Assembly: GCA_019104905.1 (NCBI GenBank)
Contig: JAHRXB010000194.1
Span: forward strand, 1-22,334
Origin: Bdellovibrio sp.
GTDB lineage: Bacteria; Bdellovibrionota; Bdellovibrionia; Bdellovibrionales; Bdellovibrionaceae
Direction of reading: 5' to 3'
Length of the DNA stretch: 22,334 nucleotides
The notes beneath the pieces were generated by a model. It saw only the letters and a program-made list of their open reading frames with translations. It was not told where the DNA came from and did no database searches. The translations under genes and the position numbers were made by a program. This document shows, in pieces, positions 7,599 through 15,565 of this stretch. Position 1 is the first letter of the stretch. Every line of letters starts with the position of its first letter.

Positions 7599-8858
7599 AT
7601 GAGTCCAGAACTCTTGATGCCGGCAGGCTCTCTTGAAAAGTTAAAATATGCATATAACTTCGGCGCCGATGCCGTTTACGTCGGGGTTCCTCTTTTTAGC
7701 TTGAGAGCCCGAGAAAATGAAATGACCTTCGAAGACCTTGAAAAAGGAATTCAATTTGCTCGTGAAAACAACAAGCAGATCTATGTCACGGCCAACATCT
7801 TTGCCCGCAACTTGAAGTTAAAATCTTTCCGTGAAAACTTCAAAAAATGGGTGGCTTTAAAGCCCGACGCCTTCATCATGAGTGATCCTGGCTTGATGAT
7901 GATCGCCAAAGAAGTCGATCCCGACGTCAACATCCACTTGAGCGTTCAGTCCAACTGCATGAACTGGCAAAGCGTGAAGTTCTGGCAACAACAAGGTGCC
8001 ACACGAATCATTCTGAGCCGTGAGTTGCGTCTTGAAGAAATCAAAGAGATTCATGAACGTGTTCCCGATATCGAACTAGAAGCCTTTGTTCATGGCTCCA
8101 TTTGCATCGCCTATTCAGGTCGTTGCCTTTTGTCTCACTACATGAGCTATCGCGATGCCAACCAAGGCGTTTGCGACAATAGCTGTCGCTATGGATATAA
8201 CATCTATAAAGCCGACGCGAGCAAAGAAGAGGAGTTTTACCTCGAAGATCTTCGCAACAAGGGTCAGTTCTATCAGATTGATGAAGACGAAAATGGAACC
8301 TACATCATGAACGCCAAGGATCTTTGCGTGATTGAACACCTTCGTGAGCTTCGCGATGCGGGAATTTGTTCCTTCAAAGTCGAAGGACGCACTAAGTCCG
8401 TCTACTACGCGGCAATGGTTTCTCGCATCTATCGTAAGGCGATTGATGATATGATGGCCGGCCGAGAGTTCGATAAGAACCTTCTTTTAGAGTTGGATAA
8501 GATCGCCAACCGCGGTTACCACAAAGGTTTCGTGACCGGAAATCTGACCCATCAAGCCCAAGAGTACCGCCACTCGACGTCACGCAATTATAGCCAAAAA
8601 TTCGCCGGCATCGTTTTGGGTGAGTCCGATCAGCCTGGATTCGTGAAAGTTGAAGCCCGTCATCGCCTTCGCCCCGGGGAAGAAATCGAAGTGATTTCAC
8701 CCGAGGGAACTCAAAAAGCGGTTGTTGGAAAAATCATCAACGATAAATATGAAAGCGTCCCTCAAGCTGGAGGCGGCGGGTTGATTTATCATCTTGAACT
8801 TCCTATCAAACCCAATGCAAACTCTTTGGTAAGTTTACTTGAAAAAGGCGGCTTCTAA
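7599..8858 (+). CDS. trhP: U32-family tRNA 5-hydroxyuridine synthesis protein, TrhP (YegQ) type
   Basis: TrhP hydroxylates uridine-34 of certain tRNAs to ho5U, the first step to wobble modifications such as cmo5U. The N-terminal part SPELLMPAGSLEKLKYAYNF with GADAVYVG is the U32 TIM-barrel start. The diagnostic cysteine block is EAFVHGSICIAYSGRCLLSH then YRDANQGVCDNSCR (Cys169, Cys176, Cys192, Cys196), which closely follows the E. coli TrhP pattern and suggests an Fe-S cluster. A C-terminal beta-barrel region (RHSTSRNYSQKFAG onward) is present. At 419 residues it is close to E. coli TrhP. The frame is open from 7389, but AAAAGGTG places the start at ATG 7599. The old name 'peptidase U32' is probably misleading here. 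A chorismate mutase gene follows after two bases. RlhA, the rRNA-acting relative, is the main alternative. Confidence 0.85.
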   Translation: MSPELLMPAGSLEKLKYAYNFGADAVYVGVPLFSLRARENEMTFEDLEKGIQFARENNKQIYVTANIFARNLKLKSFRENFKKWVALKPDAFIMSDPGLMMIAKEVDPDVNIHLSVQSNCMNWQSVKFWQQQGATRIILSRELRLEEIKEIHERVPDIELEAFVHGSICIAYSGRCLLSHYMSYRDANQGVCDNSCRYGYNIYKADASKEEEFYLEDLRNKGQFYQIDEDENGTYIMNAKDLCVIEHLRELRDAGICSFKVEGRTKSVYYAAMVSRIYRKAIDDMMAGREFDKNLLLELDKIANRGYHKGFVTGNLTHQAQEYRHSTSRNYSQKFAGIVLGESDQPGFVKVEARHRLRPGEEIEVISPEGTQKAVVGKIINDKYESVPQAGGGGLIYHLELPIKPNANSLVSLLEKGGF

Positions 8859-8860
8859 AG

Positions 8861-9145
8861 ATGGATTCAATCACCGAACTACGCAATGAAATTGATCAGA
8901 TTCATGAGGATCTTTATGCTCTTTTATTACGTCGTCGTGATGTGACTCTTAAAATCTGGAAAATTAAAAAAGAACAGGGCTTGCCCCTCATCGTGCCTGA
9001 ACGTGAACAGGCCATTATAAATCAGTTTTTGGCTCACGAAGACTCCGAGTCAGATCCTGAATTTCGCGAGGCACTCAGGGGGATTATGTCATCCCTCCTG
9101 AGTGAATTTCAAAAATATCTTCTGAGCAAACACGATTCTAAATAG
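8861..9145 (+). CDS. Chorismate mutase, AroQ class, single domain
   Basis: Converts chorismate to prephenate. The 94-residue all-helical protein has the AroQ layout: LRNEIDQIHEDLYALLLRRR (Arg8 and Arg25, matching E. coli Arg11 and Arg28), KIKKEQGLP (Lys36, matching Lys39), VPEREQAI (Arg48 and Glu49, matching Arg51 and Glu52) and a late glutamine in SEFQKYLLS (matching Gln88). All main active-site side chains thus seem present. It is not fused to prephenate dehydratase or dehydrogenase. It starts two bases after trhP, so the two are surely co-transcribed and probably translationally coupled. It could serve Phe/Tyr synthesis, but prephenate is also needed for TrhP-type hydroxylation. Convergent with the next gene, with only seven bases between them. 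Confidence 0.85.
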   Translation: MDSITELRNEIDQIHEDLYALLLRRRDVTLKIWKIKKEQGLPLIVPEREQAIINQFLAHEDSESDPEFREALRGIMSSLLSEFQKYLLSKHDSK

Positions 9146-9152
9146 CGACTAG

Positions 9153-10721
9153 CTAACTTACTTTTCTTTTTCCGAAGACAATTTTCTCCAAGGACGTTGC
9201 ATTGGTTTTTAAGCTGGCTGATTGTGCGGAAAGTTCTTCCGCCGCCGCAGCCGCCTCTTCAGAAACAGCGGCATTTTTTTGTGTCACTTGATCTAGCTGA
9301 TTCATGGCTTTGCCAATTTGACTGATTCCATTACTTTGTTCTTCACTGGCATGAGCGATTTCGTTGTTCAGCTCAGCCACCTTACGAACGGAGCCCACGA
9401 TCTCCGTCAAGACCACGCCACCTTGGTTGGCCTGCTCACGGCCTGCCTCAATTTTCTCTACGCTCTTTTGGATCAAATCCGCAATGTCCTTTGCTGCCAC
9501 AGAACTTCTTTGCGCCAAACTGCGAACCGCTTCGGCGACCACGGCAAAACCTTTTCCTTGCTCTCCAGCACGAGCCGCCTCCACGGCGGCATTAAGTGCC
9601 AAGAGGTTTGTCTGAAAGGCAATGTCGTCAATAACCGTCGTGATCTCTTCGATCTTTTTGGAGTCCGCAGAGATGCTTTGAATTGAATCAATCAAAGATT
9701 TGATTTCTCGCTCTCCTTTTTCAGCAATCTGTCTAGTCGCCGAAGCTAACGCCGCCGCTTGTTTGGAGTTGTCCGAATTCAAACGCACCATCGACGTCAA
9801 TTCTTCCATGGTCGCGACAGTTTCTTCTAAAGAAGAGGCCTGCTCGGTGGTCGATTGAGACAATGACTGTGAAGAACTTGCGATCTGCTGAGAGGTCGAG
9901 GTCATCTCCCCCCCGGATTCCCCTAGAAAACGAGTGACTTCCTGAAGCGTTGAAACGGGGCCTTTAATTAAAACTGCGGCGAGCCCCAGGGCGGCAATCC
10001 CCCCAAGGGTAATCAACAAAATCAGATAAGTTGTTGAAGAGGTTGCTCCGGCGTCGGCATGGGCCGCTTTAATCGCTGCCAGATCACTGGAAACCGCAAA
10101 CACACCGTGAAGCTTCCCTTCTTTCCAGTTTTCCATCGAATAACCCAAAATGTCTTTCCCGTTCCCCCAGGGACTGTGTGCAGGATCCCCGTGGCAAGTA
10201 AAACAACCGTGAGCTTCTTTAAGGCGAATGGGACGATAGACTGTGACCGTGTTGGAATTATCGTCCACCCATTCAGAAAGAGCCGGATTGTCTGCAAATT
10301 TTTTGAAAATGTCCATTTCACTCGCCGTGGCGAGGTTCTCTTTGCGGCGAGGTTCATCGGAAAATACACGGAACGAGTAAAGCTCCTTATCCGCATCCTC
10401 TGCGCCAATCCTCATAGCCGCAAAGATGGGCACCTGCTGCAGAATAATGAGTTTTTCGTCGGCAGAAAGTTCACTAGGATCCTTGTACTTCTGAGTGAAT
10501 TTTTCAATCATGGGAGAGAGCCCTCCCTGCTTTGCCACATACTTGGCAGCCACGTCCAAGCGTGAGTGGATAGTTCTGGCTTTTTCAACCAAACCTTTAC
10601 GCAGTTCCTTTTGATTAAAATAAAGAGACGTCCCCAACGCGACAAGCGCACAAATAAGGGACGCCATAAGTACCGTCATCAAAATTTTTAGTCTGATCCC
10701 CAGTTGATTAAAAACCTTCAC
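9153..10721 (-). CDS. Methyl-accepting chemotaxis protein with periplasmic Tll0287-like heme domain
   Basis: A transmembrane chemoreceptor of 522 residues. A first membrane helix (about 12-34) leads to a periplasmic domain (about 40-220) that resembles the Tll0287/DUF3365 heme-binding family: the [18 protein letters not shown] stretch holds a c-type heme motif (Cys173, Cys176, His177), followed by [20 protein letters not shown] second membrane helix (about 233-256) leads almost directly to the signalling domain, with its conserved tip [21 protein letters not shown] see no full HAMP domain. Start: GTG 10721, with GGAGG seven bases upstream; the frame is open to 10751. The heme suggests sensing of redox state or a small gas such as NO or oxygen, which fits the nitrite-reductase neighbourhood; the ligand is inferred. 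Confidence 0.9.
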   Translation of the reverse strand: MKVFNQLGIRLKILMTVLMASLICALVALGTSLYFNQKELRKGLVEKARTIHSRLDVAAKYVAKQGGLSPMIEKFTQKYKDPSELSADEKLIILQQVPIFAAMRIGAEDADKELYSFRVFSDEPRRKENLATASEMDIFKKFADNPALSEWVDDNSNTVTVYRPIRLKEAHGCFTCHGDPAHSPWGNGKDILGYSMENWKEGKLHGVFAVSSDLAAIKAAHADAGATSSTTYLILLITLGGIAALGLAAVLIKGPVSTLQEVTRFLGESGGEMTSTSQQIASSSQSLSQSTTEQASSLEETVATMEELTSMVRLNSDNSKQAAALASATRQIAEKGEREIKSLIDSIQSISADSKKIEEITTVIDDIAFQTNLLALNAAVEAARAGEQGKGFAVVAEAVRSLAQRSSVAAKDIADLIQKSVEKIEAGREQANQGGVVLTEIVGSVRKVAELNNEIAHASEEQSNGISQIGKAMNQLDQVTQKNAAVSEEAAAAAEELSAQSASLKTNATSLEKIVFGKRKVS

Positions 10722-10743
10722 GCAACAACCTCCACGCTCAATG

Positions 10744-10758
10744 ATTCGCACCGCGAAT
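10744..10758. promoter_or_regulatory. Short perfect dyad upstream of the heme-domain receptor gene
   Basis: ATTCGC (10744-10749), ACC, GCGAAT (10753-10758): six-base arms with a three-base centre, about 22 bases before the GTG start. It could be a small 5' leader hairpin or an operator. The remaining 180 bases up to the next gene are AT-rich with no clear promoter match. Confidence 0.3.
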
Positions 10759-10941
10759 GTGGTGGATGATTCGGTTGAAGTCCTAGCGCCTTAAACGTAA
10801 ACAAAAAATATTTTTCACGTTTTTGCGAGGATCTAAAAAAAGAGGACTCTGCGAAATGTTGATTTTTACTGCCGATTTTGCGGAAGCTTCTGAACTATTA
10901 AGATTTTGTCATGATTCACATGCATAAATTCCCATGTTTTT

Positions 10942-11520
10942 TCAGCTTCTCACAACGACTTCACTACGATGCTGAAGAACATGAGAGATCTCGACACGCC
11001 AACTTTGCGGGAAGGGTAAGGTCTGATCAAGATTCTGCAAAACTTTTATTGGATCATAGGTTAGATCAACCTGAGTTCCCGTGGAGACGCGACGAAAACG
11101 AATGATCTCTTTGGGTAGGTGCGTGTTTCCAAACGACATGAGGTTCTTCCGCACGAAGTGTCCGCGAAGACCGGGGAAACCTGAGTCGGCCCAGGCTCCC
11201 GTAATATAGCTGATAATATGAGATCGAGGGCCCGTCGCTCTTTCCGTTAAATTCGCGCCAAACTCCACAACCACATCACCTCTTACGCACACTCCCGTTT
11301 CGGGAAAGAGGGCCTCAATAGCAGCGGCCGTCAGCAGATAGGCTCCCGTGATTGCATGACAAGAATGACCTGCCAAATGATAACAATCTAAAAGGGAAAT
11401 CTTAAATTCACGTTCTTCAGATGAGCATAGTAAAAACTCTGCAAACGGCTCATGAACAGAGACCGTCAACGCTTTTGCCATACTCAGAATTTGATCCGCC
11501 GGGGACGCCTGATCTGCCAT
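10942..11520 (-). CDS. FmdE-like metal-site protein of unknown function
   Basis: The 192-residue cytoplasmic-looking protein has no signal peptide. Residues 45-60, DCYHLAGHSCHAITGA, resemble the metal-binding core GHLCPGxxxGxR of proteins related to subunit E of formylmethanofuran dehydrogenase (FmdE). Cys46, His48, His52, Cys54 and His55 could bind a metal. The rest (GVCVRGDVVVEFGANL and the downstream TGPRSHIISYITGAW) does not clearly match a family I can name. The gene starts three bases after the stop of the His-rich secreted protein and ends the three-gene unit led by the four-helix-bundle receptor. A role in metal or heme handling or nitrogen-oxide metabolism would suit the neighbours but is not shown by the sequence. 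FmdE relation is moderate at best. Confidence 0.5.
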   Translation of the reverse strand: MADQASPADQILSMAKALTVSVHEPFAEFLLCSSEEREFKISLLDCYHLAGHSCHAITGAYLLTAAAIEALFPETGVCVRGDVVVEFGANLTERATGPRSHIISYITGAWADSGFPGLRGHFVRKNLMSFGNTHLPKEIIRFRRVSTGTQVDLTYDPIKVLQNLDQTLPFPQSWRVEISHVLQHRSEVVVRS

Positions 11521-11523
11521 AAA

Positions 11524-11949
11524 CTACTCGAAGTACTCATGATAAAGATTCAAACTTTCATGAATCTCTCGCAGAGCCGCCGTTCGTTTTTTGGGGTTTT
11601 TAAGATTCTCTTGCGCCGTTAAGAGTTTGCCCAAAACCACGTGAAGAGTCGCATCCGCCTTGGGTTCAAGTTTACAGTTCTTAACGATTTGTGATGTCGA
11701 ATCGCCAATTTGTTTCGCCAACATCTTATAATCAGAGCTTTTCACTTTTTTTGTCTCAAAAAGTTTGTGAACAGAATCAAACTTTTCTTCTAGAGCTGTC
11801 ATATTCACTTTTAACGTCTGATCGGATTGCCACTTCTTCCCGTCATTCAAGACCATTTGGGTGTTATGCCCCTGGTGTGAATGAGAATGTTCCTCGGCGA
11901 AGGCCCCCCAAGTGAGTGCCAAAATCAAAACTAAAACTCCTGTTTTCAC
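11524..11949 (-). CDS. Small secreted histidine-rich protein (DnrO-like)
   Basis: The 141-residue product begins with a signal peptide (MKTGVLVLILALTWGAFA), then a His-rich mature N-terminus (EEHSHSHQGHN) that could bind copper, zinc or another metal. Next comes MVLNDGKKWQSDQTLKVNMT, which resembles the LNxGKKWxTDxxLRxxM pattern I associate with DnrO-like proteins found near nitrogen-oxide genes, and then a helical region likely to form a four-helix bundle, including NCKLEPKADATLHVVLGKLL. Start: GTG 11949 after AAAGGAT. The gene sits 15 bases after the upstream receptor stop and three bases before the FmdE-like gene, so the three form an operon. It is likely periplasmic. DnrO likeness is from memory of the pattern and needs a profile search. 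Confidence 0.55.
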   Translation of the reverse strand: MKTGVLVLILALTWGAFAEEHSHSHQGHNTQMVLNDGKKWQSDQTLKVNMTALEEKFDSVHKLFETKKVKSSDYKMLAKQIGDSTSQIVKNCKLEPKADATLHVVLGKLLTAQENLKNPKKRTAALREIHESLNLYHEYFE

Positions 11950-11964
11950 GACAATCCTTTCTTT

Positions 11965-13461
11965 CTATCCTGTCTGACTGACAAGGGTTAGGTTCGAAGA
12001 GGCGTCCGCCTCCTCTCCTAGAACCATTATGCTTAAATCCACTGTTAACTGCTGAGTCGTTCTTGCGAGGTTGCTGATTTCCCCACTGGTCGCGGCAATC
12101 TCTTCGGCGGAAGCCGCATTGGATTGCGAGGCTTGATCCAGTTGATTCATCGCTTTACCGATTTGCTGAATGCCCGCACTTTGCTCTGAAGAAGCCGCCG
12201 CAATCTCGTTGTTTAGATCTGCAACCTTTTTCACAGACTCCACAATACTTCCCAAGACCTCGCCGCTTTGATCGGCCACTTTAGACCCTTCTTCAACCTG
12301 CTCCACCGACACCTTGATTAGGGTGGAAATATCTTTAGCGGCCACCGCACTTCTTTGCGCCAAAGCACGCACGGCTTCCGCAACGACGGCAAATCCTTTT
12401 CCTTGCTCTCCGGCCCGCGCCGCTTCCACGGACGCATTCAAAGCCAGAAGATTTGTTTGGAAGGCAATATCGTCAATCACGGAGATGATCTCTTCGATTT
12501 TCTTAGATGACTTGGAAATCTCACTCATAGACTCAATAAGAGTCCGAATTTCTCGTTCTCCTCGTTCTGCCGCTTCCCGTGACGAAGCTGAAAGAGCTGC
12601 CGCCTGTCGCGCGCTGTCGGCATTCACCTGCACCATGGATGTTAGCTCTTCCAAAGAGGCCACTGTTTCTTCCAAAGAGGCCGCAGCCTCGGTCGAAGAC
12701 TGGGACAAACTGCTTCCGGCCTCATTCAACTGTTGCACTGAAGTTGTGACGTTGCCACTGGCTCCGGACAACTGTCCTGCGATGGAAGAAATGCCCTTAG
12801 CGATGCGCGAAGAAATCATAATAATAATGGCGAGGATGATCACACTGGCGGAGGTATTAATAATTCCCGTCCATAGATAGACATTCTTTTGCACCTGCGC
12901 AGACTCGGCGCCCTCATTTTCGGCACGTTTTTCATACGTCTTCGCGATGGCTATATTATTTTTACCAATCTCACTTCCCAATTTCCAGATATCACCCAAA
13001 AGAAGATCTTGGGCCGCCTTCATTGAAGCGGGGCTGCCTTCTTCCACCAGTTCCAAAGCCTTATCCAACATACCGAGATATCGATCTTTATTGTCTTTGA
13101 TGAATTTGAAGCTCTCCATCTCTTCCGAATGATGGGTTTTTTCTTCGTAGGCGGCAAAGTTAGTTCGCCACTCACTGACGGCTTCACGAGCTAAAGCAAG
13201 ACGCTCTTTTTTGATTGTGGGATTGTCGGGAACAGCCATGGCGACAAAAATATTGTAGCCATATTTATTTCGAGCCACGATAAGACGATTCAAGTTTGTT
13301 GTGTTGGGAATAATCTCATGATGGGCCGATTCTAGGAAGTCACTCACTCGAGAGACACCGTTAAAGGCCACGTACGATGAAATCACAAAACCTATAATTG
13401 GTAAAAGGGCTACTCCCAAAAGACGCCCACGAATTCCTTTAAACCAAGATAAAACGCTCAT
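11965..13461 (-). CDS. Methyl-accepting chemotaxis protein with four-helix-bundle sensor
   Basis: A chemoreceptor of 498 residues. The first membrane helix (about 12-34, [20 protein letters not shown]) is followed by an all-helical periplasmic domain (about 35-190), typical of 4HB_MCP sensors, with the stretch [21 protein letters not shown] second membrane helix (about 200-220) leads into the cytoplasmic signalling domain with the tip [16 protein letters not shown], where the usual NAAVEAA is NASVEAA. A HAMP domain is not evident. Start: ATG 13461 with GGAGG seven bases upstream; an open frame reaches 13584 but has no support. It heads an operon with the His-rich secreted and FmdE-like genes and is divergent from nrfH. 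The ligand is unknown; the context suggests a nitrogen-oxide or redox-related cue. Confidence 0.9.
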   Translation of the reverse strand: MSVLSWFKGIRGRLLGVALLPIIGFVISSYVAFNGVSRVSDFLESAHHEIIPNTTNLNRLIVARNKYGYNIFVAMAVPDNPTIKKERLALAREAVSEWRTNFAAYEEKTHHSEEMESFKFIKDNKDRYLGMLDKALELVEEGSPASMKAAQDLLLGDIWKLGSEIGKNNIAIAKTYEKRAENEGAESAQVQKNVYLWTGIINTSASVIILAIIIMISSRIAKGISSIAGQLSGASGNVTTSVQQLNEAGSSLSQSSTEAAASLEETVASLEELTSMVQVNADSARQAAALSASSREAAERGEREIRTLIESMSEISKSSKKIEEIISVIDDIAFQTNLLALNASVEAARAGEQGKGFAVVAEAVRALAQRSAVAAKDISTLIKVSVEQVEEGSKVADQSGEVLGSIVESVKKVADLNNEIAAASSEQSAGIQQIGKAMNQLDQASQSNAASAEEIAATSGEISNLARTTQQLTVDLSIMVLGEEADASSNLTLVSQTG

Positions 13462-13571
13462 TACTTTTCCTCCAAATTTGCACACCGAAGCAATTTTTCG
13501 GAACAACATATGGGAAGCTTTAGATCCGTTTTGAGATTGGATCGCATTTATTTGATTCTTTCTCAAATTTA

Positions 13572-13585
13572 TATGGGATCGCATA
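13572..13585 (-). promoter_or_regulatory. Palindromic operator-like site C, upstream of the 4HB receptor gene
   Basis: Read on the minus strand it is TATGCGATCCCATA followed by TAAATTTG, one base off the palindrome TATGGGATCCCATA. The right arm runs into a possible -10 box (CATATAAAT). A related half-site, TATGGGAAGC, lies at 13509-13518, closer to the receptor start. See sites A, B and D. Confidence 0.5.
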
Positions 13586-13615
13586 TTGTTGCTTCAAACC
13601 CCATTTGATTTTCCA

Positions 13616-13652
13616 CCTTTACAGAAGATTTTTGTTATTTCCCATACAAATT
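13616..13652 (+). promoter_or_regulatory. Probable nrf promoter, site D
   Basis: CCTTTA (13616-13621), 21 bases, then CATACAAATT (13643-13652), with TTTCCCATA making the right arm of the shared palindrome. The spacing is identical to the elements in front of the two NIT receptor genes. A likely transcript start would leave about 55-65 bases of leader before nrfH. Confidence 0.5.
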
Positions 13653-13680
13653 ACCGGAATTCATGATTATCCTCATATTA

Positions 13681-13694
13681 ATGTTGATCCCATA
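13681..13694 (+). promoter_or_regulatory. Half-site E upstream of nrfH
   Basis: ATGTTGATCCCATA matches the right nine bases (GATCCCATA) of the shared palindrome and lies 48 bases after site D and 24 bases before the nrfH start. It may be an extra regulator-binding position. Confidence 0.35.
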
Positions 13695-13718
13695 AACCAT
13701 ACTGCAATCATGAGTCAC

Positions 13719-14165
13719 ATGAATAAACTAAACATCTTGCTTCTTACACTCTTTGGAATTGTGATTGGACTAGGCTGCTACTCCTTCATCTATGCAAAAG
13801 GTTACTCCTACCTTTCCGACGATCCAAAGGCCTGCGTAAACTGCCACATCATGAAAGAGAATATGGACTCTTGGATTAAGTCCACTCACCACCATGTGGC
13901 CAAATGTAACGACTGTCATCTGCCACACAATATTGTTGGCAAGTACGCCGTCAAAGCCTTGAATGGTTTCAACCACTCGGCGGCTTTCACGCTTCAGAAT
14001 TTTCCGGATCCCATTCGGATTCGCGAACACAGTCTGAAGACAGTAAAAAACTCTTGTCTTAGCTGCCATCAGCCCATGATTCAGGCCATGAGTCACGAAG
14101 GCGGAACTCACAACGAAAATTCTAACTGTTTGCACTGCCATCGCAGTGCCGGACACGCCAAGTAG
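13719..14165 (+). CDS. nrfH: Cytochrome c nitrite reductase small subunit NrfH (NapC/NirT family quinol dehydrogenase)
   Basis: NrfH anchors NrfA to the periplasmic side of the membrane and passes electrons to it from menaquinol. The 148-residue protein has one N-terminal membrane helix (about 5-26) and four CxxCH heme motifs: CVNCH (39), CNDCH (63), CLSCH (113) and CLHCH (137). Met45 follows the first motif as HIM, matching the unusual methionine ligand near heme 1 in NrfH. The usual pattern ACVNCHIM then MDSWIKSTHHHVAKCNDCH is clear. Starts at 13710 and 13719 are both possible; I prefer 13719 because NrfH proteins begin just before the helix. No good ribosome site precedes either, which is unusual in this window. 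nrfA follows after 11 bases. Confidence 0.95.
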   Translation: MNKLNILLLTLFGIVIGLGCYSFIYAKGYSYLSDDPKACVNCHIMKENMDSWIKSTHHHVAKCNDCHLPHNIVGKYAVKALNGFNHSAAFTLQNFPDPIRIREHSLKTVKNSCLSCHQPMIQAMSHEGGTHNENSNCLHCHRSAGHAK

Positions 14166-14176
14166 GAGACACCACT

Positions 14177-15565
14177 ATGAATAAACCAAAATGGATCTTT
14201 GCTGCTGTCGGTGGAGCTGCAGTGACTACCGTCCTGCTAACTGCCCTTCTGGTGAACATCTTTGAACGCAAAACGGAATCTAAAAATCCGTTTTATCGAG
14301 TTGTGGAAATCAATGATGACATTGATGATCCCGCAGTTTGGGGAAAGAACTTTCCTCATCAATACGACACTTATCTAAAAACCTCCGACATAAAACGCAC
14401 GAAGTACGGCGGCTCTGAAGCCTTACCTCACGTTCCAACGGATAAAGATCCTCGTTCTTCCGTGGCTCAACAAAAGTTGGATGAAGATCCTCGCCTGAAA
14501 ACAATGTGGGCAGGATATGCTTTCTCGAAAGACTTCCGTGAAGAACGTGGCCACGCTTACATGTTGGTGGACCAAATTTTCACTGAAAGACAAAACGTCG
14601 TGAAGCAACCAGGCACTTGCTTTAACTGCCACGCTTCCACTTATTTGCTTTATAAAAAACTGGGCGATGGCGACATCACTAAAGGTTTTGAAGAGATGGG
14701 CAAAATTCCTTACAAGGAAATCGTTCACTCAGTAAAACACCCGGTTTCTTGTATCGACTGCCATGACCCCTCAACAATGGCTCTGCGTATTACTCGTCCC
14801 GCGTTCATCGAGGGAATTCGCGCTTTCAAAGCCACTCAAGGGATCAAAGAGTTCGACGTGAACACGATGGCAACTCGCCAAGAAATGCGCAGCTTTGTCT
14901 GCGGTCAATGTCACGTAGAGTACTACTTCAAGGGGGACAGCAAACGTCTGACTTATCCTTGGGCAAAAGGTCTTAAAGCGGATCAAATTCTTGAGTACTA
15001 CAAAGAAGATGGCCACAAGGACTGGGTCCATGCAGAAACGGGTGCTAAAGTTCTTAAAGCACAACATCCTGAGTTTGAAATGTTCAACCAGGGAACTCAT
15101 GCCCGTGCTGGCGTCGCCTGCGTTGACTGTCATATGCCTTATCAGCGTATTGGTGCTATGAAAATCACAGACCACCAAGTACAGAGCCCTCTTTTGAACA
15201 TCAACAAGGCCTGCCAAACTTGTCATAATGTTCCTGAGGCAGAGCTGAAGGCCCGTGCGGAAACAATCCAAGATCGCCATATGGAACTTCGCAATATCGC
15301 CTTTGATGCTTTGATTGACTACATCAAAGACCTCAAAGAGTTCAAAGAAGTGGATCTTGAGAAAACTCCGAACGCAAAACTGGCAGAAGCTCGCGATCTG
15401 CAAAAGCAAGCGCAATTCCTTTTTGACTTCGTAGAGGCAGAGAACTCTTCTGGATTCCATGCTCCGCAAGAATCTGCACGAGTTTTAGGACTTTCTATCG
15501 AGAAAGTTCGTAAAGGTCAGAAAATTATTGCAGAACTAAGAAAAGAGATTAAAGTCGCAAAATAA
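14177..15565 (+). CDS. nrfA: Cytochrome c nitrite reductase catalytic subunit NrfA, all-CxxCH form
   Basis: Periplasmic pentaheme enzyme reducing nitrite to ammonium with six electrons (it can also act on NO). An N-terminal signal or anchor helix (about 7-28) precedes five heme motifs: CFNCH (148), CIDCH (192), CGQCH (242), CVDCH (315) and CQTCH (346). The first is the active-site heme; most NrfA proteins have CxxCK there, while this one has a histidine as in Campylobacter-type enzymes. Other catalytic residues are in place: Arg124 (EERGHAYM), Tyr249 (HVEYYF) and His297 (KAQHPEF). The calcium ligands Glu248, Lys294 and Gln296 are also kept. Start ATG 14177 has GGAGA before it. The 462-residue length is normal. 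It overlaps resB by one base. Confidence 0.97.
   Translation: MNKPKWIFAAVGGAAVTTVLLTALLVNIFERKTESKNPFYRVVEINDDIDDPAVWGKNFPHQYDTYLKTSDIKRTKYGGSEALPHVPTDKDPRSSVAQQKLDEDPRLKTMWAGYAFSKDFREERGHAYMLVDQIFTERQNVVKQPGTCFNCHASTYLLYKKLGDGDITKGFEEMGKIPYKEIVHSVKHPVSCIDCHDPSTMALRITRPAFIEGIRAFKATQGIKEFDVNTMATRQEMRSFVCGQCHVEYYFKGDSKRLTYPWAKGLKADQILEYYKEDGHKDWVHAETGAKVLKAQHPEFEMFNQGTHARAGVACVDCHMPYQRIGAMKITDHQVQSPLLNINKACQTCHNVPEAELKARAETIQDRHMELRNIAFDALIDYIKDLKEFKEVDLEKTPNAKLAEARDLQKQAQFLFDFVEAENSSGFHAPQESARVLGLSIEKVRKGQKIIAELRKEIKVAK

Noticed and set aside
10918..10944. ACATG / CATGT stem followed by a T-run
   Set aside because: The T-run is on the plus strand, where no gene ends; it is on the wrong side to terminate the minus-strand FmdE-like gene.
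14771..15469. Long minus-strand open frame within nrfA
   Set aside because: It is antisense to the heme-motif-rich nrfA coding sequence, and its product has no domain features.
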